From Apostichopus japonicus (Eukaryota; Echinodermata; Holothuroidea; Aspidochirotida; Stichopodidae), in assembly GCF_037975245.1 (NCBI RefSeq), contig NC_092577.1, forward strand, positions 24,303,398 to 24,363,397: DNA of 60,000 nucleotides. The letters are read 5' to 3'. Below are positions 1 through 9,825 of the stretch, one piece after another (the stretch's first letter is position 1; each line of letters opens with the position of its first letter). The position numbers and the translations under genes are program-made. The notes under the pieces were generated by a model. That model did no database searches and was not told the DNA's origin. It saw only the letters and a program-made list of their open reading frames with translations.

Positions 1-701
1 GTACTGGTTTAAAGTTGATAATTATTAGCTATCACTTTATGTTAAGATAACTATACAGTTTACTTGGTCAATCAAACCAGCAGTTTATCAGGCCAAATAT
101 TATCCAAACTTGATGTCTAAAAATTGCTGACAAGTACTGAAAAAAGCTAAAAATATCAAAAGTACTAATAAAGCAAAAGAACTGCTACAAATTACTAACA
201 AAGCATATGTAAAGCACTGAAAATACTTCAAATAAAAACCCGGAAAACTGCTCAAAATTACTGACAATCAGAACAAAGTATAGTGCAAATAATCATAAAA
301 ATAAAAGGAAAATTTGAAACATATATATCAAAGGTATTCTTAAACAGTTCTGATAGAAAACCACATACTACTTGACAGTAATTAAAACCCACTTTAAGAA
401 ATCCTTATCACTTCGTGAAATCATTTCTAGGCGACTCAACAAATACTTTGACATAAATCAATTTTAAGCACACAAAAAGAACTAAACAATATTAACAAGA
501 ACTTCACAGAGATACAAAAAGTACTTCAATTCCAACATTGCAAAGAAAACCATTCCAGAAAAAATAACACACATTTTGATCAAATGCTTGTGATAGATAT
601 CCAAAATCCACAACAGCATTTACAGTCAATCACTCTCTATATACACACTACTATCCCACAGAAACTGTTGTCGGAAAGGAGATTGTCCACAATATTCTGT
701 C

Positions 702-3700
702 ATGCCACGAACAAAAAAATTGAGTTACAGACAGCGAAACAAGACAAGAAGAGAATCAAAGCAAAATATAACATCAAACCAAACTTGCCAGTCACAACAA
801 TATGCTAATAAAACTCTCTCTGAAAAAGCAATAGAGCAACATTCAGTTGGTCAATCGAACATTACTGATATTAACTTGCAAAGTATACACACTTATGACA
901 CGTTTACTTTCTTCCCTCCAGATGACTTATGGCGTGATGGAAAGATTGCTATATTAAAGCAGTTAATAACAGACAAAAACGAACAAATTCATACCAGTTC
1001 TTATCCAAATTTCCCAGATATTTGCAGTCCAATATTGTATACTAATACTGCAAGACCATGTAATATTTGGAGAATAGTAGGTGATGGGAATTGTTTCTTT
1101 AGATCTTTGTCATTTATAATAACAAAGTCTGAAAATAATCATCATATCCTAAGACGCTTGATAGTGCAATCTCTTCAGGAATGTGACCTACCATCTACTA
1201 GTAAATCTGTTCAGGATTATATGCAAACATCTCATATGTCAGATGATTCAGTGTGGGCTACTGAAGTGGAAATAATGACTGCTGCAAAAGTTTTACAAAC
1301 TGACATTTATACATATGCTGTATCTGGTAGTGAATGGAAATGGCTACGATTTCCAGCATGTGGTAGTCTCTCAGAAAGAATAGATACAAATAAACGTGCA
1401 ATTTACATACAAAACACAAATAGAAGTCACTTTGATGTTGTGTATGGACTTAATAATACTGATCTCTGTCTTGTAGCACAGAACCTTGAATCTGCACAAC
1501 CAAAAACAACAAGAGATCGTGTGCAAGAAGAACTGAACAGACAAAACTTGTGGCAACAAAATAAAGATGAACAGAAACAGAAAGTGAACATCACTAAATT
1601 ACCTCCCAGTAGTAGCTGTTCCAACAGTACTAAACGTATGCAAAAACTTAGAGCAACTAACAGTGCATACAGAGAACAAGAAAGGAAAAAAGACATTACT
1701 TACCAAAGAACTAGAAGACAAAACAAGATGTACTGTCAAGAACAAATTCAGAAGAATGTAAAAAGAATGAAAGCCAAGAGGACAGATTGTGTGAACACTC
1801 AAAATGAAAGAACAAGAAATACCAAGCGAATGAAAGATATCAGACAACAACCGGACTACTCTCAAAATGAAAAAGTACAGAACAGGAAACGAATGAAAGA
1901 CACAAGACAAAATGAGGAGTACTCTCAAAAGGAAAAGAAACAAAACATCAAACGGATGAAAGACACAAGACAAAATGAGGAGTACTCTCAAAATGAGAGG
2001 AAAAAAAACATCAAAAGAGTGAAAGACAAAAGACAAAATGAGGAGTACTCTCAAAATGAGAGGAAAAAAAACATCAAAAGAGTGAAAGACAAAAGACAAA
2101 ATGAGGAGTACTCTCAAAATGAGAGGAAAAAAAACATCAAAAGAGTGAAAGACAAAAGACAAAAACTGGAATATTCTCAAATTGAACAGATACAAAACAT
2201 CAAACGAATGAACACTATTCGCAAAAATGACACCTACTCTGTCCCAGAAAAACAAAAGAATCAAGAACGTATGGCACAAGCTAGAACAGATCCACAGTTT
2301 GCAGCTAATGAAATCAAATCCAAATACAACAAGAGAACCAGCTGTAACACTTCATCAATTCAACAATTGCAAGAAAGCTTTTTCAACTCTATTTCAGTAG
2401 GTCCAGAATATGTGTGCTGTTGTTGTGAACAGTTATGGTATAAAGAAAGTGTCACTAGCTTTGTACAGAAAACAGCAAAATCTACTTTCAGCATTGCTTT
2501 ACACAATCCTTCTATCAACAACAAATTGTGGATTTGTAGTACCTGCAAGGAATATATTAATTCTGATAAGATACCACCATTAAGCCTTAACAATAACATG
2601 AAGTTTGTGACAATTCCAAAAGAATTACAATTGCATTCTCTTGAAGAGAAATTAGTAGCTCTTCGTATACCATTTATGCAAATTCGAGAACTTCCTAGAG
2701 GGCAACAATTGAATCTGAAAGGAAATGTGGTAAATGTTGCAGCTGATGTGTCAAGTACATGTAGACTATTACCACGCAGGCTAAATGAAAGCATGACTAT
2801 TCCTGTCAAGTTTAAGAGAAAACTTTCTTATAAGCACTCAGTTCAAAGTGAAAATGTCAGGCCCAATAAAGTAATTGATGCTGCAAAATGGCTAGTTGCA
2901 AACAGTCAATTATACAAAGATGAAAGAGTCTCAATTGATCAGAATTGGAATGAAACGATACAGCAGATGGATGATGATTGGCACGAATTCATAGAACCTC
3001 CTGAAAAACAATCTGACAAAAATGAAAATGCTGACTTACCAGTAGGTGCAACTCCTTCAATTCAAAACAACAATGAAGACAATCCAGATTCAGATGATGA
3101 TTGGACAGAAGCTCAAAATGATGACATGCAACTTACAGGTACATTAGATACTATGCTAACACCAGAATTTCAGGAACAAAGCCAACTTGCTTATTGCGTA
3201 GCACCAGGTGAAGGAAATAGACCTATGGGCTTATTTCAAGACAGTCTTTCTGAAATACTTGCATTTCCAACATTATTTGGTGGACAGCTAAGAAGTGACA
3301 ACAAAGTTAAGGTACACTACAGCACAATTTGTAAGTGGGAACTGCGCAACAAAGATAGAAGATTTGCCAAATCTGTCCAAAACATATTCTACAAAACCAA
3401 GAAGCTACAAATAAACCAAATACAGCAGAAAGTAACACTTAGTATGAGAAAGAAAAAAACACAAGGGAAGAAATTAACTGCTCAACATTTCAAAACAAAT
3501 GAAAGTATCAAGCAAATCTTGACCCTAGATGAAGGATTTAGAGTATTCCGAACATTACGAGGATCCCCTCCCTATTGGGAAAGGTCCAAGAAAGAACTGT
3601 TTGCAATGATTCGACAACTTGGAATCCCAACATGGTTTCTGTCATTCTCTGCTGCTGAAACAAGGTGGCTTCACCTACTCAAAATCCTTGGAAGAACAAT

Positions 3701-6700
3701 CAAAAACAAACATTTCACAGATGAAGAACTTTTAAACATGAATTGGAATGAGAAATCTGACCTTATCCAGAGTGACCCTGTCACATGTGCACGTCACTTT
3801 GATTACATGTTTCGTAGGTTCTTGAATAATTTCCTGTATAGTTCATATCATCCAATTGGTGAGATCATTGATCATTTCTACAGAGTTGAGTTCCAACAGA
3901 GAGGTTCCCCACACATTCACATGCTAGTTTGGGTCAAAGATGCACCTTTATATGGAAATGCAGCTCCTACAGAAGTAGCATCATTTGTTGATCAATATGT
4001 CACATGTAACATACCTGACACAGTCAACCAAACTGTTAACTTGCAATCTCACAGCCATGCAAAGACATGCAGGAAAAAGAGACAAGGTGTTTGCCGCTTT
4101 GGGTTTCCTATCCCACCAATGCCTAGAACCATGATTTTAACACCGTTAGAAGTTAAAGGCAATGACAAAACTACAGAACTGTACAAGTGCATAAAGGCTT
4201 ACTTGGATGATTTGAAACTTGCTGAAGACATTACTGACACATTTGAAGATATGTTGACAAAGTTGGGAAGCACAGAAAGAGATTACATTCTTGCTATACG
4301 TTCATCAATAACATCAGACAAAATCTTTTTCAAAAGATCACCATCTGAAGTCAGGATTAATGGTTACAATAAAGTCTTGCTAGAAACTTGGAGAGCTAAT
4401 ATGGATATTCAATATGTGCTGGACCCATATGCATGTGCCATGTACATTGTATCTTACATTAGCAAAGGACAAAGAGGTATGAGTAACCTTATGCAACGTG
4501 CAACATCAGAAGCAAGAGAAGGGAACATGGACATCAAACAGCAAGTACGACACATTGGAAACAAATTCCTTAATCATGTTGAAATGAGTGCTCAAGAAGC
4601 AGTGTATTTGGTATTACAAATGTCACTCAGAAAAGCCTCCAGGCAGTTTGTGTTTATAAATACCTCACCATTAGAAGATCGAACAATCCTGATCAAACCA
4701 TTGGAATATATTCAACAGTTGCCAGATTACTCTACAGATATTGAATGTATGGGACTTATCAGGAAGTATGCTGCCCGACCTAAAGCACTACAACATTATT
4801 GCCTTGCAGACTTTGCAGCTTGGTTCGATATCACTAGTGACAACAAGAGCAATGAGAGTACTAATAATGATTATGAATTAGATGAAAATGATGATGACCC
4901 TTCTATCAAATTGAACAAAGACAGCATTGCCCAAGACTATGAATCACATGATAATGCTGATGGCCATGATATGCAGGATACTGGTGAGGTCAAATGCTAT
5001 ACAGTTGGTGCATTAAACTTTAGAAAAAGAAACAAAGCCAAGATCATCAGATATGTTCGGTTTAACAAGGAAAATGATGCAGAAAAGTACTACAGAGAGC
5101 AACTGATGTTGTTTTTTCCTTGGAGATCTGAGAATAATATCATAGAGTCATGTGATACATACCAAGAACGATACCTTCAGGTTGAATCCGAGATTAAAGA
5201 CAAGGAAGCAGAATATAACCACAGTGGAGATATCATTGACCAGGCAATTGATGATATTGAAAATGAAGACCCTGAGATGTATGATGAGATTGCACCAAAT
5301 ACAGAACATATGGAAAAGGCTCATCGAGACGAAAAGGATAAACAACAAGTGAAAATCCCTTCCAATGAATCACCTGAATTGTATGATATTGGACAAGACA
5401 TTGGGATTGCAGTCAATAGTGCAAACATAGAAGAATTGCAAAAACCTCGCTTGCCAGATTCAGAATATAGAACTCTAGTACGCAGCCTCAATAAAAAGCA
5501 GAAAGACTTTTTCTACTATGTACTGCATTGGTGCAAAACAAAACAAGAACCACTGTACACATTTCTTACTGGCGGAGCTGGTGTAGGAAAATCTCAAGTA
5601 TTGAAAGCTCTGTACAATGCACTTTTGAAATACTATTCTAGCCAGCCTGGAAGTGATCCAGATGATACTCACATTCTTCTAATGGCACCAACAGGCAAAG
5701 CAGCATATGGTATCGAAGGCAGTACCATTCACAGTGCTCTACTCATTCCAGCTAGTCAAGGATTTCATTACAAGGCATTAACATCAGACAAGTTAAACTC
5801 ACTTCGAGTGAAGTTCCGAAATTTGAAAATCATTTTCATTGATGAAATATCTATGGTTGGTAATGGGATGTTTACATACATAGATAAAAGACTGCAACAA
5901 ATTATGGGTAGCAAGAAAATATTTGGAGGTGTTAGCATTATTGCTGTTGGTGATCTCTTTCAACTCAAGCCAGTGTTTGATGGATGGATATTTAATAATC
6001 TAACTCATGATTATGGTCCACTTGCATCTAATTTATGGAGAGATCATTTTATGGCCTTTGAACTAACTGAAATCATGCGACAAAAAGATGACCAGAGTTT
6101 TGCTCAACTTTTGAACCGACTAAGAGAAAATAGACAAACAGATGATGATTTGAAGCTGCTGAACACTAGACAGTTTACAGTCGACAATGTTCCATCAAAT
6201 GTTACACATGTTTATCAGACAAACCTAAGAGTGAATGCACACAATGATGAAGTTTTTTCCAAACTAGACACTCTAAAGCTCACAATTAGATCTCAAGACA
6301 TTGTCGTAGGTGATGTCCCAAACACAGTCAAACAGAAAATACTGACTTGCATACCGAACAATCCTCAAAAGACAATGGGATTATTCACTGAACTATCGTT
6401 GGGCATTGATCAAAGAGTTGACCTCTGTCTCAATGTTTCAGTTGAAGATGGAATGATAAATGGTGCTACTGGTATCATCAAGTATATAGAGAATGTACAT
6501 GATCAGAACATTCACACTATATGGGTACAGTTCGATGACATTACTGTAGGTAAAGCATGTCGACACTCTAAAAGAGAACTGTATCATTCAAAGCTTGCTT
6601 CAACATGGACACCAATATCAAGAAGTAGTCGACAGTTCAGGATTGGTCGCAACAAAAATGCAGAAGTTATGCGGAAACAATTTCCCCTCAGACCAGCAAC

Positions 6701-7625
6701 TGCAAAGACAGTCCATAGATGTCAAGGAGATACAATGAAAGAGATAGTTGTTGATATGTCAGGTGCTAGATCACAATGTCACATACACTATGTTGCATTA
6801 AGTAGAGTGACTTCCATAAATGGATTATACATTCTTGAACTTAATCCAGAAAAAATTAATGTCGATCGAAATGTTGTCAAGGAAGTAGAAAACCTACGAT
6901 CCATACGATCATTGAAAATATGCAGCCATGCATTTGAAAGTACGGACAGCACTACCATCATTCATCAAAATGTAAGATCACTGAAGAGACACATTTCTGA
7001 CATAATTCATGACAGCACAATCACATCTGCTGATATTCTACTTTTCACTGAATGCCATATATCAGAAGCAATACCAAATGATGAGCTGTTCATTGAAGGA
7101 TTTACACTATTCAAAAACATCCCATCTCATGCTCCTGTCTCAAATTCCCCATATGGCACTGTAATCTACACTAAGAATAATATCACAACACTGACTGAAC
7201 ATACTCTGAATACAAATAATATTGAAATCTCCCTGACGACCAAAGACACATGTGCTGGAACTGTTCAAATTGCACTAATTTACAGGTCTAATAAGGTTCC
7301 CATGCAACAATTCCATGATGAATTGAGTAACTTTCTAAGTCACATAGATCATACACAACAAACATTGATTATTGGTGATTTCAATGTTGATGTACTCCAA
7401 AACACGCCAGAGAAAAAGAGCCTTCTCTCTTTATTCACAAGAACATTCAAATACCAACAAATCATACTCACTCCTACAACAGATTATAACTCATGCTTAG
7501 ATCATATCTACACAAATATTCCTACAAGTAAAACAATTGGTAGTGGAGTCCTTGAGAGCTATTACAGTGATCACAAAGCAACATGGATTTCTCTGCAAAA
7601 CTGCCATGAAAACACAACAAGTTAA
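702..7625 (+). CDS. Helentron polyprotein: OTU, Lys/Arg repeats, Cys-rich domain, Rep, PIF1 helicase, AP-like endonuclease
   Basis: A single 2307-residue frame without introns or stops. In order: an OTU-type cysteine protease at about 120-250 (GDGNC with D128 and C131, and H243 in RSHFDVV); a Lys/Arg-rich 21-residue tandem repeat at about 362-523; a Cys-rich segment at about 567-700 (CCCC, then CSTC) resembling DUF6570 of Helitron proteins; a Rep nuclease at about 940-1260 with HIH at H1071/H1073 and tyrosines Y1248 and Y1252 before ISK; a PIF1-family SF1 helicase at about 1590-2050 (Walker A GGAGVGKS 1624-1631, Walker B D1714-E1715, late motif YVALSR); and an endonuclease/exonuclease/phosphatase domain at about 2085-2300 (QNVRSL, TECH, GDFN with D2226, LDHIYTN, SDH 2289-2291). 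Rep would nick and join single strands, the helicase would unwind, and the endonuclease may cut the target. The OTU role is unknown. The first Met in frame is used. Confidence 0.92.
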   Translation: MPRTKKLSYRQRNKTRRESKQNITSNQTCQSQQYANKTLSEKAIEQHSVGQSNITDINLQSIHTYDTFTFFPPDDLWRDGKIAILKQLITDKNEQIHTSSYPNFPDICSPILYTNTARPCNIWRIVGDGNCFFRSLSFIITKSENNHHILRRLIVQSLQECDLPSTSKSVQDYMQTSHMSDDSVWATEVEIMTAAKVLQTDIYTYAVSGSEWKWLRFPACGSLSERIDTNKRAIYIQNTNRSHFDVVYGLNNTDLCLVAQNLESAQPKTTRDRVQEELNRQNLWQQNKDEQKQKVNITKLPPSSSCSNSTKRMQKLRATNSAYREQERKKDITYQRTRRQNKMYCQEQIQKNVKRMKAKRTDCVNTQNERTRNTKRMKDIRQQPDYSQNEKVQNRKRMKDTRQNEEYSQKEKKQNIKRMKDTRQNEEYSQNERKKNIKRVKDKRQNEEYSQNERKKNIKRVKDKRQNEEYSQNERKKNIKRVKDKRQKLEYSQIEQIQNIKRMNTIRKNDTYSVPEKQKNQERMAQARTDPQFAANEIKSKYNKRTSCNTSSIQQLQESFFNSISVGPEYVCCCCEQLWYKESVTSFVQKTAKSTFSIALHNPSINNKLWICSTCKEYINSDKIPPLSLNNNMKFVTIPKELQLHSLEEKLVALRIPFMQIRELPRGQQLNLKGNVVNVAADVSSTCRLLPRRLNESMTIPVKFKRKLSYKHSVQSENVRPNKVIDAAKWLVANSQLYKDERVSIDQNWNETIQQMDDDWHEFIEPPEKQSDKNENADLPVGATPSIQNNNEDNPDSDDDWTEAQNDDMQLTGTLDTMLTPEFQEQSQLAYCVAPGEGNRPMGLFQDSLSEILAFPTLFGGQLRSDNKVKVHYSTICKWELRNKDRRFAKSVQNIFYKTKKLQINQIQQKVTLSMRKKKTQGKKLTAQHFKTNESIKQILTLDEGFRVFRTLRGSPPYWERSKKELFAMIRQLGIPTWFLSFSAAETRWLHLLKILGRTIKNKHFTDEELLNMNWNEKSDLIQSDPVTCARHFDYMFRRFLNNFLYSSYHPIGEIIDHFYRVEFQQRGSPHIHMLVWVKDAPLYGNAAPTEVASFVDQYVTCNIPDTVNQTVNLQSHSHAKTCRKKRQGVCRFGFPIPPMPRTMILTPLEVKGNDKTTELYKCIKAYLDDLKLAEDITDTFEDMLTKLGSTERDYILAIRSSITSDKIFFKRSPSEVRINGYNKVLLETWRANMDIQYVLDPYACAMYIVSYISKGQRGMSNLMQRATSEAREGNMDIKQQVRHIGNKFLNHVEMSAQEAVYLVLQMSLRKASRQFVFINTSPLEDRTILIKPLEYIQQLPDYSTDIECMGLIRKYAARPKALQHYCLADFAAWFDITSDNKSNESTNNDYELDENDDDPSIKLNKDSIAQDYESHDNADGHDMQDTGEVKCYTVGALNFRKRNKAKIIRYVRFNKENDAEKYYREQLMLFFPWRSENNIIESCDTYQERYLQVESEIKDKEAEYNHSGDIIDQAIDDIENEDPEMYDEIAPNTEHMEKAHRDEKDKQQVKIPSNESPELYDIGQDIGIAVNSANIEELQKPRLPDSEYRTLVRSLNKKQKDFFYYVLHWCKTKQEPLYTFLTGGAGVGKSQVLKALYNALLKYYSSQPGSDPDDTHILLMAPTGKAAYGIEGSTIHSALLIPASQGFHYKALTSDKLNSLRVKFRNLKIIFIDEISMVGNGMFTYIDKRLQQIMGSKKIFGGVSIIAVGDLFQLKPVFDGWIFNNLTHDYGPLASNLWRDHFMAFELTEIMRQKDDQSFAQLLNRLRENRQTDDDLKLLNTRQFTVDNVPSNVTHVYQTNLRVNAHNDEVFSKLDTLKLTIRSQDIVVGDVPNTVKQKILTCIPNNPQKTMGLFTELSLGIDQRVDLCLNVSVEDGMINGATGIIKYIENVHDQNIHTIWVQFDDITVGKACRHSKRELYHSKLASTWTPISRSSRQFRIGRNKNAEVMRKQFPLRPATAKTVHRCQGDTMKEIVVDMSGARSQCHIHYVALSRVTSINGLYILELNPEKINVDRNVVKEVENLRSIRSLKICSHAFESTDSTTIIHQNVRSLKRHISDIIHDSTITSADILLFTECHISEAIPNDELFIEGFTLFKNIPSHAPVSNSPYGTVIYTKNNITTLTEHTLNTNNIEISLTTKDTCAGTVQIALIYRSNKVPMQQFHDELSNFLSHIDHTQQTLIIGDFNVDVLQNTPEKKSLLSLFTRTFKYQQIILTPTTDYNSCLDHIYTNIPTSKTIGSGVLESYYSDHKATWISLQNCHENTTS
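1785..2270 (+). repeat. 63-bp coding tandem repeat inside the Helentron frame
   Basis: Units of 63 bp begin at 1911, 1974, 2037 and 2100, with more diverged units on both sides. The units at 1974, 2037 and 2100 are almost identical. Each encodes 21 residues of the type NEEYSQNERKKNIKRVKDKR, rich in Lys, Arg, Glu and Asn. The period is a multiple of three, so gain or loss of units keeps the frame open. A basic, probably helical linker that could bind nucleic acid is an inference. Confidence 0.9.
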
Positions 7626-7639
7626 ACCAAAATATGTGT

Positions 7640-8160
7640 ACCATATGTCTTATGTGCTCAAATTTGAACCCAATTTTGAAGTAACTTGAAGAAACTTTTA
7701 TATTTCTTTAAAAAGTGGAACATATTGATGATATTTCTTTAAAAAAATGGAACAAACTTGATCAAACTGAAACCACATTTGATGAACCTTGCAAATTTTA
7801 ACAAGTATTTAAAAAACAAGAACAAAATTTAAACAATCATGAACAAACTTGAACACAATTTGAACAAATCTTACCAAAACTTGAACAAACTTGAACCAAA
7901 TTTGAATAACTGTGAGCGAAATTTGAATAAACTTTAACCAAATTTGAATAATATTTGAACAAAGTTGAACAAACCTTGACCAAAATTTGAACAAGGTTGA
8001 GCAAATCGTGAACAAAAATTTAACCACTTCGAATAACTTTGACAATTTTAACAACAATTGAACAAACTTGAACAATATTTTTAATTTCTTTAAAAAATGG
8101 AACAAAATTGATGAAACTGCAACCAAATTTGATTAACCTTGCAAATTTGAACCAAAATTT
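7640..8160. repeat. AT-rich degenerate short tandem repeat downstream of the Helentron frame
   Basis: Dozens of variants of TTGAACAAA and TTTGAACCAAA follow one another. A larger block starting with ATTTCTTTAAAAAATGGAAC occurs at about 7727 and again at about 8080, so the array grew by a ~350-bp duplication as well. It holds no credible gene. Confidence 0.8.
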
Positions 8161-8180
8161 AACAATCCAGAACAACATCA

Positions 8181-8273
8181 AGCTAAAGACAACAAGGTAT
8201 CACGTTTCATTACTGTCTGCATTTTGTAGCGACACAAACAATTCTTCACTTGCAAGCAACAGAAAGTTAACTT
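8181..8273. repeat. 93-bp interspersed segment shared with 43279-43372
   Basis: From AGCTAAAGACAACAAGGTAT onward this segment matches 43279-43372 with few differences, then both diverge. At the second site the match continues leftward into a longer unit that starts near a TTAA at about 43050. This is probably a truncated end of the same mobile element. Confidence 0.65.
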
Positions 8274-8279
8274 TCAAAT

Positions 8280-8680
8280 ATCCAAGTCCATACATATCAA
8301 TGACAATCATATTTACAACATATAACTTCTCCAGTACTCAAAGCAAACTTGAAAAGTTAGACATTTGTCGGTCACACATGGAATACAAAGGGCTTTTTGA
8401 TTGTTGTATATGTCAGTGAATCAATGCAGCACTAATTATAGTGCAAATTATACACCTCTTCTCACAAGCCTCTCACCAGGTATATTAAAGTGAGGGTGAT
8501 GAACAGAGCCATCAGTTTCAGATATACCCTAACTTAGAGGTAAACCCAGTTTGTGTGTACAAAATGAAACAATTTTTCAGCCGAATCTCCCAAAAATTAA
8601 AAGAGATGAAATATGTGTTTTGAATTTGCACATTAAATTAGTTATAAATAACAATGCATCTGTAGTTTGGTGTAAACAAA
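8280..8680. other. Intergenic stretch, nothing recognised
   Basis: AT-rich DNA between the Helentron tail and the SINE-like head. Short frames exist, but none has a recognisable motif or splice support. Confidence 0.5.
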
Positions 8681-8768
8681 GAAAGTGCATTCGAACCTCT
8701 GCCACCCAGACCAAAATGATCCATAGTCTAACGCCTTGCCCACTGTGCCACTGCACAAGCGTAAGAAA
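8680..8768 (-). repeat. tRNA-derived SINE-like head (pol III A and B boxes)
   Basis: On the minus strand TGGCACAGTGG (plus 8740-8750) fits the pol III A box, and GGTTCGAATGC (plus 8687-8697) fits the B box with one mismatch. The spacing of about 64 bp would suit a class II (Leu/Ser-like) tRNA, but I cannot fold a clean acceptor stem or anticodon arm. A SINE head or decayed tRNA copy is likelier than a functional tRNA gene. Confidence 0.5.
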
Positions 8769-8769
8769 C

Positions 8770-9160
8770 CTGAATTGTTCGACATATAGGCAATAGGCAA
8801 CTAATGTCGTGGCAGATTTAAAAATACCCCCTCCTTGTTATAGAGGCCAGCTGCCCACCCCGTTGCCAGTCCTATCTTTACGAATAACATTATAATCAGG
8901 AATTATAATAATTGATGTTGGTATATTGTCATGAAACCAGTTTTTCGTAGTTACAGCAAACCTAAAAGAGCATTCAAATGGAAAACACAAAAGGTCATTA
9001 ACTTCTCATTATTTTTTCAGAGACTGCAGGTATTCAAATGAATTAACATGTTAATATTTGTTTCTACAATCTTTTCATTGCAGATTCATGGGCCATAAAC
9101 TAGGCTCATAACTTCAGTAAACGTGAGCGTAGAAATGGACCAAAAGAACATACAATTCAC
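8770..9160. other. Intergenic stretch, nothing recognised
   Basis: No motif-bearing frame, tandem array or inverted repeat was seen here. Confidence 0.4.
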
Positions 9161-9165
9161 CATAC

Positions 9166-9416
9166 TTAATAAAGATTAGTTACAATAGCTGACCCTCCCA
9201 ACCGATAAAACGCACAGCTTTCTTGAAGGAGCCACCATAGAGGACAAGCTCCAGACTGAAGGATGTGAAGAATACAAGGAAGCACAATAACCAAAATCAC
9301 AAAAACTATACCATCTGCCAGCACTTCAGCTAACTCTATGTCTTCATCCAGCTCTACCTCAAAACAAGGTGTAAAGACCCTGCAGTTCTGACAATGGTGT
9401 TCAACATAAAAGTACT
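9166..9416 (-). CDS. Possible exon of an unidentified membrane protein
   Basis: The minus-strand reading has an acceptor-like AATACAG just before plus position 9416. It then encodes a Cys-rich stretch (HHCQNCRVFTPCFEVE) followed by a hydrophobic segment (GIVFVILVIVLPCILHIL) that could span a membrane, ending at a stop at 9166. The paired cysteines before a transmembrane helix vaguely recall the extracellular loop of ion-channel auxiliary subunits, but I do not recognise the family. No partner exon was found, so it may be a chance frame. Confidence 0.25.
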
Positions 9417-9504
9417 CTGTATTTCTTGATTTTAAGATTTTAAGGGTTCCTAATAATTTATTCATTTCTGGTCTACATTTTTTGGCAGAATTGTCCAAAA
9501 CCAA

Positions 9505-9825
9505 GTTTAGTTAGGAAAGCAGTATATGTTAATACAATATGGTTCATGGAAGAAATGAGGGGATGGATAGCAGGCGGGTAGTGGTGGGGCTTACATTACA
9601 ACAATATTTATTTTAAAACAAAAAGTCATAATCATTTACTGCCATTAAACCTCAATCAACACTACATGGTCTCTTTCCTTTTATATATAGTTGTAAATAG
9701 TTGTGTAGTTTAAGTTCATATATTTTATATAACAACAGTACAGTTTATATCTAGTATTTGAAAAAAATAAACAATATCCATGTATTTGAGATATCTGAGT
9801 ATTTGTCTTTTTTCAGTAATTTGAC
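9505..9825. other. Intergenic stretch with a possible polyadenylation-type sequence
   Basis: AT-rich. An AATAAA-containing run near 9767 is the only feature and is not tied to a gene. Confidence 0.4.

Larger units (their letters stand above)
1..8180 (+). mobile_element. Helentron-type (Helitron2) autonomous rolling-circle transposon
   Basis: The segment is built around one long Rep-helicase-endonuclease frame (702-7625). The leading 700 bp are A-rich and hold only short, loosely repeated phrases. The trailing 7640-8160 is a degenerate array of a short TTGAACAAA-like phrase, with one block at 7727-7800 repeated at about 8080-8152. Rep and PIF1 helicase in one chain define Helitrons; an added C-terminal AP-like endonuclease and an OTU domain are known from the Helentron branch. 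I could not find the true ends. The left end may lie outside the window, and the right end is placed where the AT-rich repeats stop. The intact frame suggests a young copy. Confidence 0.8.

Noticed and set aside
1599-2279. Long minus-strand frame opposite the Helentron repeat
   Set aside because: Shadow of the 63-bp repeat on the coding strand.
7809-8126. Minus-strand Phe/Leu-rich frame
   Set aside because: Low-complexity translation of the TTGAACAAA array.
8680-8768. Functional tRNA gene
   Set aside because: No clean acceptor or anticodon stem could be drawn; kept only as a SINE-like head.
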